Shown here: positions 7,548-15,236 of the stretch, piece after piece
Layout of the letters: the number at the start of each line of letters is the position of its first letter
Numbering within the stretch: the stretch's first letter is position 1
Assembly: GCA_903825065.1 (NCBI GenBank)
Contig: CAIJZG010000059.1
Location: 1-17,110 of the forward strand
Origin: an uncultured Bacteroidota bacterium
GTDB taxonomy: Bacteria > Bacteroidota > Bacteroidia > Chitinophagales > Chitinophagaceae
DNA length: 17,110 nt
Direction of reading: 5' to 3'
Translations under genes and position numbers: made by a program
Notes under the pieces: model-generated
Seen by the model: only the letters and a program-made list of their open reading frames with translations
Databases searched by the model: none
Told to the model about the DNA's origin: nothing

Positions 7548-9812
7548 ATGAAAACTTTACAAATTATTTTATCGTTCATTTTTACCTCTTCTCTTTATGC
7601 AAGCAATATCGGTGCTCAGGAAGATTGGCCAAAAATAATTGCTGGAAGTGATGGGTCTGTTATTAAGATATATCATCCTCAGCCTGAATCATTTTCGGGT
7701 AATATTTTAAAATTGCGTTCAGCCGTTTCGGTAACTGAACAAGGAAAATCAGATCCTGTATTTGGTACTTTTTGGTCGATAAATACTGTTGAAACTGATC
7801 GGGATAATCGTAACATTTCCATAATCGCGGTTCAAGTTCCCAATTTGAAATTTGGCTCAGAGATGAATGATGAGAGAATAACTTATTTAAGATCTACTCT
7901 GGAAACTGAAATTCCAGGTCTACATATCATTTTGCCAATGGATGAATTAGAAAGTATGTTGCAATCTAATACGGAAGAAAAAAAACTATCCAAAAATTTA
8001 AATACTGCCCCCCCAAAAATTATATCATCCAATAAACCATCAACCTTGGTTCTAATTGATGGAATGCCTAAATTAAAATACAATAATGATTGGGGAGTAG
8101 ATGTTGTGGTGAATTCGCCGTTCACAATAGTTAAAGATAATACTGGTTCCTTTTATTTATACGGCGGTAAACATTGGTACAGCGCAGCTTCAGTAACTGG
8201 TCCTTATACATCTATAGGTAATGTTCCAAATACTTTGAATAAAATTCAAACAGCTGTAGATAATGCAAACACCAATAATGATCCTGGTTTTTCAAAAAAC
8301 GATGCAACAACTAACAGTAATGCTATCACAAATATTATTGTAAGTACAGAACCTGCAGAATTGGTTCAAACCAACGGGGAAGCAAATTTATCGCCTATTG
8401 ATGGTACCAATTTATTGTACGTAACAAATACCGAGAACGATATTTTTATCGATCAGTCATCACAACAATACTATGTTTTGTTATCAGGCCGTTGGTATAA
8501 AGCACCAAACTTAAACGGGCCATGGCAATACACTGCATCTAATAATTTGCCTATTGATTTTGCGAAAATTCCTGAAGGCTCACCAAAGGATAATGTGTTA
8601 GCTAGTGTTGCAGGAACACAAGCGGCTAAAGAAGCAATTATGGATGCGCAAATTCCACAAACTGCAAAAGTAGATCGTAATAAAGCCGCAGCTAATGTTA
8701 CCTATGATGGTAATCCTAAATTTGAAAATATACAAGGAACGAATTTGCAATATGGCGTTAATACCCAAAGCTCAGTTATTAGATTCAGAGACAAATATTT
8801 TGTGGTAGAAAATGGTGTTTGGTTTGAATCGTATAATGCGAATGGTCCGTGGACTGTTGCCACTGAAAGACCAGAAGAGGTTGATATTATACCTCCAACA
8901 AGTCCGGCTTATAATATGAAATATGTATACATTTATGATGTAACACCTAATTGGGTTTATATGGGTTACACTCCGGGATATTTAAATACCTACATTTTTG
9001 GACCAACTGTAGTTTACGGAACAGGGTATAATTATTCTCCTTGGTATGGTAACTACTATTATCCTCGTCCATATACTTGGGGTTTTAGAATGCATTATAA
9101 TCCATGGATGGGATGGAGTATGGGATATGGCTTTAGCCTTGGATGGTTCAATTATGGAATTGGATTGGATGGTTTTTGGCCCGGCTGGGGTGGAGGCTGG
9201 TGGGGACCATTCGCTTATCGTCCCCCTTACAATTGGTATGGAGCCGGTTATAGAAACTATGGATATTATGGTGCAAGAGGATATGCCATGGGAAACTCTT
9301 TTCGCAATAATGTTCAAATCAATAGTTATTCAACAAATATTTATAACAGAAGAAGGGATGTAGTTACTAGAAATAATACTGTTATTAATTTCAGAGGAAG
9401 TGCTGCTAATAATAATCCAATTAATTACAGAGGTAATGCAGTTAATAATAACCCCATTAATTTGAGAAGCAGTTCAGCTCCGGGATCAGTTAACAGCATG
9501 CAAAATGGAAATACTAATCAAGGATCTGTTATTACAACCGACAGACAGGGCAATGTGTTTCAAAGAAGTCAGAATGGCTCAATTCAACAACGTCAAGGTA
9601 ATTCATGGCAACCAATAAATAATAATAACAATGCTGTACAAAATTTAAATCAACAACAGCAACAACACGATCGTGGTCAACAACAATTTCAAAATTTTCA
9701 ATCTCAAAGACCTGCGCCTCAAACACAACAAAGTTTCAGACCAAGTGGCGGTGGAGGAAGTAGGCCAAGTGGTAATAGTGGAAACAATAATCGTTCAGGA
9801 AGAAAAAATTAG
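7548..9812 (+). CDS. Secreted three-repeat protein, 'carbohydrate-binding family V/XII' type
   Basis: The 754-aa protein has a signal peptide with likely cleavage after Gly-Ala at residue 23. Three repeats about 105-110 residues apart each carry a Tyr-rich strand, a Trp-Tyr/Phe pair and a Gly-Pro-Tyr/Trp: GGKHWYSAASVTGPY near 206-220, SGRWYKAPNLNGPW near 313-326, and NGVWFESYNANGPW near 422-435. Repeats two and three are preceded by a Gly-Thr-Asn-Leu motif. Residues about 450-580 are extremely rich in Tyr, Trp, Gly and Pro. The tail from about 610 is Asn/Gln/Ser-rich and ends in Gly/Ser/Arg/Asn. Related Bacteroidota proteins are often named carbohydrate-binding family V/XII because of their aromatic Trp-Tyr motifs, but no binding is demonstrated by sequence. 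The low-complexity tail suggests a cell-surface or matrix role. A lipoprotein gene follows 4 nt later. Confidence 0.75.
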   Translation: MKTLQIILSFIFTSSLYASNIGAQEDWPKIIAGSDGSVIKIYHPQPESFSGNILKLRSAVSVTEQGKSDPVFGTFWSINTVETDRDNRNISIIAVQVPNLKFGSEMNDERITYLRSTLETEIPGLHIILPMDELESMLQSNTEEKKLSKNLNTAPPKIISSNKPSTLVLIDGMPKLKYNNDWGVDVVVNSPFTIVKDNTGSFYLYGGKHWYSAASVTGPYTSIGNVPNTLNKIQTAVDNANTNNDPGFSKNDATTNSNAITNIIVSTEPAELVQTNGEANLSPIDGTNLLYVTNTENDIFIDQSSQQYYVLLSGRWYKAPNLNGPWQYTASNNLPIDFAKIPEGSPKDNVLASVAGTQAAKEAIMDAQIPQTAKVDRNKAAANVTYDGNPKFENIQGTNLQYGVNTQSSVIRFRDKYFVVENGVWFESYNANGPWTVATERPEEVDIIPPTSPAYNMKYVYIYDVTPNWVYMGYTPGYLNTYIFGPTVVYGTGYNYSPWYGNYYYPRPYTWGFRMHYNPWMGWSMGYGFSLGWFNYGIGLDGFWPGWGGGWWGPFAYRPPYNWYGAGYRNYGYYGARGYAMGNSFRNNVQINSYSTNIYNRRRDVVTRNNTVINFRGSAANNNPINYRGNAVNNNPINLRSSSAPGSVNSMQNGNTNQGSVITTDRQGNVFQRSQNGSIQQRQGNSWQPINNNNNAVQNLNQQQQQHDRGQQQFQNFQSQRPAPQTQQSFRPSGGGGSRPSGNSGNNNRSGRKN
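9384..9464 (+). repeat. 36-bp in-frame tandem repeat (12 codons)
   Basis: Within the 754-aa gene, residues 613-624, 625-636 and the start of a third unit read Ile-Asn-(Phe/Tyr/Leu)-Arg-Gly-(Ser/Asn)-Ala-(Ala/Val)-Asn-Asn-Asn-Pro. The first two DNA units (9384-9419 and 9420-9455) are close copies, and the third is truncated after Ile-Asn-Leu-Arg. The repeats sit at the border between the Tyr/Trp-rich part and the Asn/Gln-rich tail and may vary in copy number between strains. Confidence 0.6.
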
Positions 9813-9816
9813 TAGT

Positions 9817-10362
9817 ATGAAAAAATATTATTTACCAATCTTTTTTGGGTTATCTGTTGTTTCATTTTCCTGCAGTTCTCCTAAAACCTATTTCACATCA
9901 GGAATTAGAGATAAAGTGGAACGTAGTCATCAACCTTTAGAGAAGATTCAATTTTATGCAGATCGAAATATCGTTTTACAGCGAGAACTGAAGACTGGAG
10001 AAACTAAAGTAGCATCAGGAGAAGTTAGAATTGAAAACGGCCATTATATAAATACCATTACATTAAAAAAGAATACCCCCGGAGTTTGTACTGTTGTAAA
10101 AAACAATGTGCTCGGTATTTCATTTGAGATTGGAGAACATAAGACGCTAACTTTTGGTAAAACAAAAAATGCAAGTATGGACGATCCTTACAGAATATTA
10201 GCAAATGAATGGGTTGATGATTTCGGATTGATAGAATATGATGGCAAACCTTACCACATACTATCTGCAGGTACAGAAGCTGGCATATTGATTAAAACAA
10301 GCATATTACGAAAATCAAAAATTGAGGAAAGAGAAATGAAAGGTCGCAAAGTGAGTGAATAA
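9817..10362 (+). CDS. Small lipoprotein of unknown function
   Basis: The 181-aa product starts at the ATG at 9817, 4 nt after the stop of the 754-aa gene. The reading frame is open further upstream, but that part lies inside the previous gene, and only this start gives a lipoprotein signal: MKKYYLPIFFGLSVVSFSC with the lipid-bearing Cys at residue 19. The mature part looks all-beta, with a Gln-Phe-Tyr-Ala-Asp-Arg-Asn-Ile strand near 48, an Arg-Ile-Glu-Asn-Gly turn, a Phe-Glu-Ile-Gly segment around 110 and a basic C-terminal end. I do not recognise a named family. Tight spacing to the large secreted protein suggests co-transcription and perhaps membrane anchoring or assembly of that protein, which is inference. 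Confidence 0.8.
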   Translation: MKKYYLPIFFGLSVVSFSCSSPKTYFTSGIRDKVERSHQPLEKIQFYADRNIVLQRELKTGETKVASGEVRIENGHYINTITLKKNTPGVCTVVKNNVLGISFEIGEHKTLTFGKTKNASMDDPYRILANEWVDDFGLIEYDGKPYHILSAGTEAGILIKTSILRKSKIEEREMKGRKVSE

Positions 10363-10404
10363 ATCCTTTTTTAAAATTTCAAATATTTAAATTTATTTAA
10401 AAAG
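10363..10404. terminator. Possible bidirectional AT-rich terminator between convergent genes
   Basis: The lipoprotein gene (ends 10362) and the esterase gene (stop at 10393-10395) converge over only 30 bp. CCTTTTTT at 10365-10372 can pair imperfectly with the AAAAAG at 10399-10404, with T runs available on both strands. The stem is AT-only inside and interrupted, so this is a weak call based mainly on position. Confidence 0.25.
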
Positions 10405-12312
10405 AAGCTGGGCAAAATTAAATAAGTTGTTTCTCCAAACAGGCCAACTATGCCCACCTGGATATTCACTATAAGTGTATTTAATTTTCATTTCATCAAA
10501 TTTAGATAACATCATCTGACAATTTTTATAAGCTATGTCTTCTTTACCGCCCATCGCAATCCATAATTGCTGCAGATTGCTATTAACAGTGCTAGAATTG
10601 TTCTTTAAAAATTCATATTGATTGTTTGCAATTTCGTTTTGATTTGGAACAATCCAACCGGAACTAAATACACCCAAATAAGAAAATTGATCTGTATGTT
10701 TTATTCCAGTATATAGCGTATGTATACCGCCCATCGACAACCCTGCCATGGCGCGGTGTTTGGCATCTGCTATCACACGATAATTATTTTCAACAAATGG
10801 AATAATGGTAATGTTTATTTCTGATTCAAATTTTTTCAATCCGGATTCGTCAAATGCAGGCCCACCCATATTGGCATCTGGCATAACTACTAACATGGGT
10901 TGCGCTTTTTTCGCTGCAATTAAATTATCCATGATTAAATCAGTTTTGCCTTGTGAACCCCATCCGCTTTCATCTTCACCGCCTCCATGTAGAATATATA
11001 GTACTGGATAATTATCTTTTAGATTTGCATCATATCCTGGTGGAGTATAGATATACAGTTGTCTCCATGAATTGGTAACCTTGGAAAAATATTTCTTAAG
11101 ACGGATATCACCATGAGGAACGTCTCTTAAGGCATAATAACCACCTCCAAAAAATGGTATTTCAATTCCGCTTGCCATACGGCCCATTCCATAAAAAGTT
11201 TGACTGGAAGGGTCAGCCACAGCAATGCCGTCAATGATTATAGAATAATAATGGAATCCCTCACTAATAGAGTCTGTTGTAACTGACCATATTCCTGAAG
11301 AATCTTTGACCATATCATATTTTCTTCCTAAATCAACCTGCACTTTTTTAGCATCAGGGGCTTTCATTTTAAAAAGTACTTTTTGATCTGCAAAAATTTG
11401 AGGATAAATAGCACTTCTTACATTGGTTTGAGCCGGTGCTCCTGCCACCGGATATTTTGAGAAAGATGATTTGTCTACAGGTTTGAAAAGGAGTTGTGAG
11501 AACATGAATAATCCATTCTTCCAAACTTTAAAATCATGTACGCCGGGTTCAATAAAATAGATATGCGGCACATTATTTTTATTTAAATAATTGTGTAACC
11601 GATAACTGAAACTAATCAATCCATCACTTGCACCGCAAGAGATATAAAGTAATTTTATTTTTTCATTTGCTACAGCAGGGTTGGGTACTAAAACTTCTGG
11701 AGCTTTTGTATTTGGTGCAGACGAAAATCCTCCGATCCATGCAAACTTATCTAAATTGCCTAGGCCGAAATTTAGTGATTGACCACCGCCCATTGAAAGC
11801 CCTGCAATAGCTCTATTTTCCCTATCGGTTAAAACAGGATATGATTTTTCAATAAATGGTATCAAATCGTTCAAAAGATCTTTTTCGAAATTCGCAAATG
11901 CCTCTACTTTATCTGGTGCCATAATATTTCCAATTGCACGATCATCTTTCATTGCACGTCCATTAGGCATTACAACAATCATGGGTTCTATTTTGCCTTC
12001 AGCAGAGAGATTATCTAATATTATTTGAGGACTCCCTCCATTAAACCATTCTTTCTCATCACCTCCAATGCCATGTAAAAGATATAAAACGGGATACTTT
12101 TTCTTTTTTGTAAAACCTGGAGGGGTATAGATCAGCGCCTTACGATGGGTTGAAACTGTTGTTGAATGATAAACGATAGTATCAATTCTTCCATGACTAA
12201 TACCTTCATGCAACTCATCAAAACCGGGGGAAGCAGGTTTTATAATTTCTTGTGCCTCTGCTGAGTAGAATGATATTAGAATACCTATAAAGGGAAGTAC
12301 AAATTTTTTCAT
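10393..12312 (-). CDS. Tandem CE1-type esterase, two catalytic domains (feruloyl/acetyl-xylan esterase)
   Basis: The 639-aa secreted enzyme has a signal peptide ending at Ala-Glu-Ala-Gln near residue 21. Two alpha/beta-hydrolase domains of the putative esterase (PF00756/CE1) family follow. Domain one spans about 40-280, with nucleophile Ser173 in GLSMGG, Asp230 in Gly-Ala-Ser-Asp-Gly and His259 in Gly-Val-His-Asp. Domain two spans about 400-639, with Ser526 in the same GLSMGG, Asp592 in Gly-Lys-Glu-Asp and His621 in Gly-Gly-His-Ser-Trp. An early-set beta-sandwich at about 300-395 precedes domain two, as in many CE1 enzymes. Both triads look complete, so both domains may be active. CE1 members hydrolyse feruloyl or acetyl esters on xylan; which substrate each domain prefers cannot be read here. 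The upstream GH10 xylanase, 64 nt away, supports a xylan role. Confidence 0.88.
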   Translation of the reverse strand: MKKFVLPFIGILISFYSAEAQEIIKPASPGFDELHEGISHGRIDTIVYHSTTVSTHRKALIYTPPGFTKKKKYPVLYLLHGIGGDEKEWFNGGSPQIILDNLSAEGKIEPMIVVMPNGRAMKDDRAIGNIMAPDKVEAFANFEKDLLNDLIPFIEKSYPVLTDRENRAIAGLSMGGGQSLNFGLGNLDKFAWIGGFSSAPNTKAPEVLVPNPAVANEKIKLLYISCGASDGLISFSYRLHNYLNKNNVPHIYFIEPGVHDFKVWKNGLFMFSQLLFKPVDKSSFSKYPVAGAPAQTNVRSAIYPQIFADQKVLFKMKAPDAKKVQVDLGRKYDMVKDSSGIWSVTTDSISEGFHYYSIIIDGIAVADPSSQTFYGMGRMASGIEIPFFGGGYYALRDVPHGDIRLKKYFSKVTNSWRQLYIYTPPGYDANLKDNYPVLYILHGGGEDESGWGSQGKTDLIMDNLIAAKKAQPMLVVMPDANMGGPAFDESGLKKFESEINITIIPFVENNYRVIADAKHRAMAGLSMGGIHTLYTGIKHTDQFSYLGVFSSGWIVPNQNEIANNQYEFLKNNSSTVNSNLQQLWIAMGGKEDIAYKNCQMMLSKFDEMKIKYTYSEYPGGHSWPVWRNNLFNFAQLLFK

Positions 12313-12376
12313 AATGCATACTTAATTAGCGTTAACAAGTTACAGTATTCCTAAAACGATTGCATAACTAATTGAA

Positions 12377-13510
12377 TTATTTTTTCTGGGTAGCAATATC
12401 GATCACTTTAAAATAGGCATTCTTCGGTTTAAAGTCTCTATCGAATAATAGTGGATAATTTGTTCTGCCATAAATAGGCCAATTATTTAACCATGATTGT
12501 TGATCATTCAATCCCCAGAGTGTTACCCGAAATACTTCTTTATGATGCTTTTGGAATAGTTTAAATAACTCGGTATAATCTTTTGAAAACATTTGTTGAA
12601 CTGAGTCGGGGAGTTCTTTTGGATAGGGATTAAAATATGCGTTATTTTCTGCTTTCATATTTACATCAGCAGTATTCACCTCCCAGGGGTTAGGTAAAAC
12701 GGTTAAGTCTAATTCTGTGAACATTACTTTGATTCCCAGTTTTGAAAAAGCAATAATACTTTCTTCAATTTCTTTAAAAGGGACATTATTTACCTTCCAA
12801 TGTCCTTGTATTCCAACGCCATCAATTCTAACTCCAGCAGCTTGGATTTTTTTAATTAAGGCAATTGCACCAGCTCTTTTTTTGGGTTGTTCTATATTAT
12901 AATCATTATAGTACAGCTCTGTTTTTGGAGCTGCTTTTTGTGCTATTTTAAAAGCTTCAATAACATAATCTGGTCCTAATTTTTCTAGGAAAGTCGAGTT
13001 GCGCATGCTACCATCTTCATTTAATGCTTCATTTACCACATCCCAGGAATATATTTTACCATCGTATCTGGCAGCAATAGTGCTGATATGATTTTCAAAA
13101 AATAGTTTAAGACTGTCTGCGTTTTTAATATTTTTTACAAATTGAGATAATTGACTATGCCATATAAGCGTATGTCCCATAATTGGGATATTATTTTTAT
13201 TGCCGTAGGCAATTAATTTATCTGCTAGTTCAAAGTGATAGGTATCCCAGTAAGGATGAATAATTTCACACTTCATACTATTTTCAGGAGTTAATGCATT
13301 AAACTCTTGAGGAATGATTTTGGCTGCATTGGGTTCTTTCTCTTCTATTTGTACAGCATTCACCGCTGTGCCAATCATAAAACTATTTTTATATGCCTCT
13401 TTTAAGCTAAGAGGGCCGGTGTTTTTTTTTGCAACAGAACAACTAAATAATAAAACAACCAGAATAATATTAGAAGGAATTATTATTCTGGACATTCTTT
13501 TATATTTCAT
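12377..13510 (-). CDS. GH10 endo-1,4-beta-xylanase, lipoprotein
   Basis: This 377-aa glycoside hydrolase family 10 enzyme cuts internal beta-1,4 links in xylan. The single catalytic TIM barrel runs from about 35 to 375 with no carbohydrate-binding module, which is close to the minimal family size. Diagnostic segments are Thr-Pro-Glu-Asn-Ser-Met-Lys near 74-80, TLIWHSQ at 114-120, acid/base Glu161 in WDVVNEAL, nucleophile Glu266 in FTELDL, and Trp-Gly-Leu-Asn-Asp near 332-336. A hydrophobic stretch ending in Leu-Phe-Ser-Cys24 marks it as a lipoprotein, so it is probably attached to the outer membrane, possibly facing outward. It lies between an M24 peptidase gene (51 nt upstream) and the tandem CE1 esterase (64 nt downstream), all on one strand and possibly one transcript. 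Xylanase plus esterase is a natural pair for decorated xylan. Confidence 0.95.
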   Translation of the reverse strand: MKYKRMSRIIIPSNIILVVLLFSCSVAKKNTGPLSLKEAYKNSFMIGTAVNAVQIEEKEPNAAKIIPQEFNALTPENSMKCEIIHPYWDTYHFELADKLIAYGNKNNIPIMGHTLIWHSQLSQFVKNIKNADSLKLFFENHISTIAARYDGKIYSWDVVNEALNEDGSMRNSTFLEKLGPDYVIEAFKIAQKAAPKTELYYNDYNIEQPKKRAGAIALIKKIQAAGVRIDGVGIQGHWKVNNVPFKEIEESIIAFSKLGIKVMFTELDLTVLPNPWEVNTADVNMKAENNAYFNPYPKELPDSVQQMFSKDYTELFKLFQKHHKEVFRVTLWGLNDQQSWLNNWPIYGRTNYPLLFDRDFKPKNAYFKVIDIATQKK

Positions 13511-13561
13511 TTAAATAACTAATTTAAAAAATTATATTAACAGGTTGATGATGCATTCTTG

Positions 13562-14848
13562 TTATCCAAATGGCTTATCAATAGCAATGCTTTGTTTAGA
13601 AAAGAATTTTGGTCCATCTTCAGCGATGTACAAACAATCCTCTAATCGAATACCAAATTCTCCCGGTATTGAAATTGTTGGCTCGTCGCTAAAGCACATA
13701 CCCACTGCTATTTTTGTTTGATTGCCTTTCACGAAATTGGTCCACTCATGTCCTTCTAAGCCAATGCCATGGCCTGTTCTGTGCGGTAACCCCGGTAAGC
13801 GATAGTTATTTAAAAAGCCATTTGATTCTATCACTTTTCTGGCTGCAGCATCTACAACTTCTGCCGGTGATCCAATTTTAATAGCCGCAAATGCAGCATC
13901 CTGTGCTTGCTTTTCTAAATTCCAAACATCGGTTTGTCTTTTTGTTGGCTTACCTACTACAATGGTTCTGGTAATATCTGATTCATATCCTTCACAAAGG
14001 GTTCCGCCATCTACCATAACAACATCACCTTCTAAAATAGTTTGTGGAGTAATGCTGCCATGTGGTAAAGCTGAATATTTACCAACCTGTACTGAAGCAT
14101 ATCCGTTAAATCCTAATTTTCTAAATGCCGCAGCTATATTACTACTAAGTGTAGATTGAGACATACCCGGTTGTATACTTGCAAATGCTGCTTTGTATGC
14201 TTCAATAGTAATATCGTTTGCTTTTTGTAGCAAAGCAATTTCAGCTTTTGTTTTAATCATTCTACATCCTGCGGTAATAGGTGTAGCATCTACAATTTCA
14301 AAACCTGTGGCTACTTTTTTTACGCCGTCTGCTATAAAAAATCTTACACGCTCTTCCATGCCAATTCGGTGGTAGCGCACACCTCTATCTTTAATAATAC
14401 CTGCAATTAACGCATACGGACTTTCGTGTTCTTCCCAACAACGTATTTCATTACCAAATACTGGTAGTATTAATTCTCTGGCTCGGTCTTCTTCAAATCT
14501 CGGGCACACATAAGCTAAATCACCTTTTGCGGGAATTACTACCCCAAAAGTTCTTTCGCTTTGTCCCCAATGCATTCCTGTGAAATAAAAACAAGAAGCT
14601 GTTCCTTCTAAAAATATTCCGTCAATTTTTTGCTGCGCCATTAATTCTTGTGCACGAACAATACGTTGTTTTCTTTCTTCAATGGTAATGGGCACCACAC
14701 CATCCTTTTGTGGTTGCAAATTACGAATTTCTTTAGGAAGATCTTCGGTATTCGCAGTTTGGCTTCTGCCAAACAAATTACTAGGAAGGGCAATACTACT
14801 AGATGCCAATGCGGCCAAGCCGAGAAAGTTTCTTCTATTCTGTTTCAT
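13562..14848 (-). CDS. Tat-exported M24 family Xaa-Pro peptidase
   Basis: The 428-aa protein begins with a twin-arginine signal (Asn-Arg5-Arg6-Asn-Phe-Leu-Gly, then a hydrophobic Ala/Leu/Ser stretch), so it is probably exported folded. A creatinase-like N-terminal domain lies about 58-195, and the pita-bread M24 metallopeptidase domain about 203-415. All five metal ligands are in place: Asp280 (Met-Val-Asp-Gly-Gly), Asp291 (Asp-Ile-Thr-Arg-Thr), His360 (Gly-His-Gly-Ile-Gly), Glu389 (Ser-Asp-Glu-Pro) and Glu403 (Arg-Leu-Glu-Asp). His263 in Pro-His-Gly and His367 match substrate-site histidines of the family. Members remove N-terminal residues before proline, usually with two Mn or Co ions. The exact substrate is unknown. 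The xylanase gene follows at 51 nt, but no mechanistic link between the two is evident. Confidence 0.9.
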   Translation of the reverse strand: MKQNRRNFLGLAALASSSIALPSNLFGRSQTANTEDLPKEIRNLQPQKDGVVPITIEERKQRIVRAQELMAQQKIDGIFLEGTASCFYFTGMHWGQSERTFGVVIPAKGDLAYVCPRFEEDRARELILPVFGNEIRCWEEHESPYALIAGIIKDRGVRYHRIGMEERVRFFIADGVKKVATGFEIVDATPITAGCRMIKTKAEIALLQKANDITIEAYKAAFASIQPGMSQSTLSSNIAAAFRKLGFNGYASVQVGKYSALPHGSITPQTILEGDVVMVDGGTLCEGYESDITRTIVVGKPTKRQTDVWNLEKQAQDAAFAAIKIGSPAEVVDAAARKVIESNGFLNNYRLPGLPHRTGHGIGLEGHEWTNFVKGNQTKIAVGMCFSDEPTISIPGEFGIRLEDCLYIAEDGPKFFSKQSIAIDKPFG

Positions 14849-15111
14849 AGCGTGTGTATGTAAACGAAAGGTATTGAAAAATACTTAAGAGTGGTAAGGG
14901 CACCTAACGGAAAATCATATAAAATTAAAAAACCATAATAAGATGATATAACGATAGCCGATATAGGCTTATTTACGAATTTCTTTATCTCTCATTTGGA
15001 GCTCATTATTTCTTTGTAGGTGTAATGGTTTTAAAATTTACATTTAAAATTTCCTCTTATTTATAATTCTTAAGTCTACATCAAGTTATATTTCTCTTGC
15101 TAAATGTTTAT

Positions 15112-15131
15112 ATTCTAAATTAATTTAGAAT
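15112..15131. promoter_or_regulatory. Perfect 20-bp palindrome, candidate operator
   Basis: The half-site ATTCTAAATT (15112-15121) is followed without spacer by its exact reverse complement AATTTAGAAT (15122-15131). It lies about 105 nt upstream of the channel-like gene. A spacer-free 20-bp dyad is better explained by a dimeric DNA-binding protein than by an RNA hairpin, which would need a loop. AT-rich composition raises the chance expectation, but a perfect 10-bp half-site is still unusual. Confidence 0.5.
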
Positions 15132-15179
15132 TATTTCATCAATAAATGTAAAATAGTAAGCTAAATTAATGGTGCCTAA

Positions 15180-15207
15180 CAATAGTTTACTATTGGAATT
15201 TTTTTTG
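15180..15207 (+). promoter_or_regulatory. Dyad followed by T run in leader (operator or attenuator-like)
   Basis: CAATAGT (15180-15186) and ACTATTG (15189-15195) are exact reverse complements separated by two T. As RNA this gives a 6-bp stem with a 4-nt loop. Eight or so T follow directly at 15199-15206. It ends about 30 nt before the ATG at 15237. The stem is weak (two G-C pairs), so it may be an operator instead of a terminator hairpin. Confidence 0.35.
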
Positions 15208-15236
15208 AAACAAATATTTATTTTTATTTGCTAGTT

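Larger units (their letters stand above)
14849..15236. other. 388-bp non-coding divergent spacer
   Basis: This AT-rich spacer separates the minus-strand M24 gene (start at 14848) from the plus-strand channel-like gene (start at 15237). It holds no reading frame I would defend; the longest plus-strand ATG frame I followed is 13 codons. It contains a near-duplicated TTTAAAATTT box at 15030-15039 and 15043-15052 (13-bp period), a perfect palindrome at 15112-15131 and a dyad at 15180-15195. I found no clear Bacteroidota TTG/TAnnTTTG promoter. A TACCTTTC match on the minus strand (14866-14873) lacks an upstream partner. Confidence 0.6.

Noticed and set aside
8982..9363. Frames on both strands over the Tyr/Trp/Gly-rich part of the 754-aa gene
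   Set aside because: The skewed composition of the real gene keeps other frames open; neither has a separate start context or a recognisable protein.
9673..9816. N-terminal extension of the small lipoprotein into the preceding gene
   Set aside because: The extension would hide the lipoprotein signal in mid-protein and is read from the Asn/Gln-rich tail of the upstream gene; the ATG at 9817 is clearly better.
12315..12373. Imperfect 13-bp direct repeat (TGCATA...AATT) at both ends of the esterase-xylanase spacer
   Set aside because: Only 11 of 13 bases match in AT-rich DNA and no mobile element lies between the copies.
14866..14873. TACCTTTC as a Bacteroidota -7 element for the M24 gene
   Set aside because: No TTG-like -33 element is found at the right distance, and the leader would be only about 10 nt.
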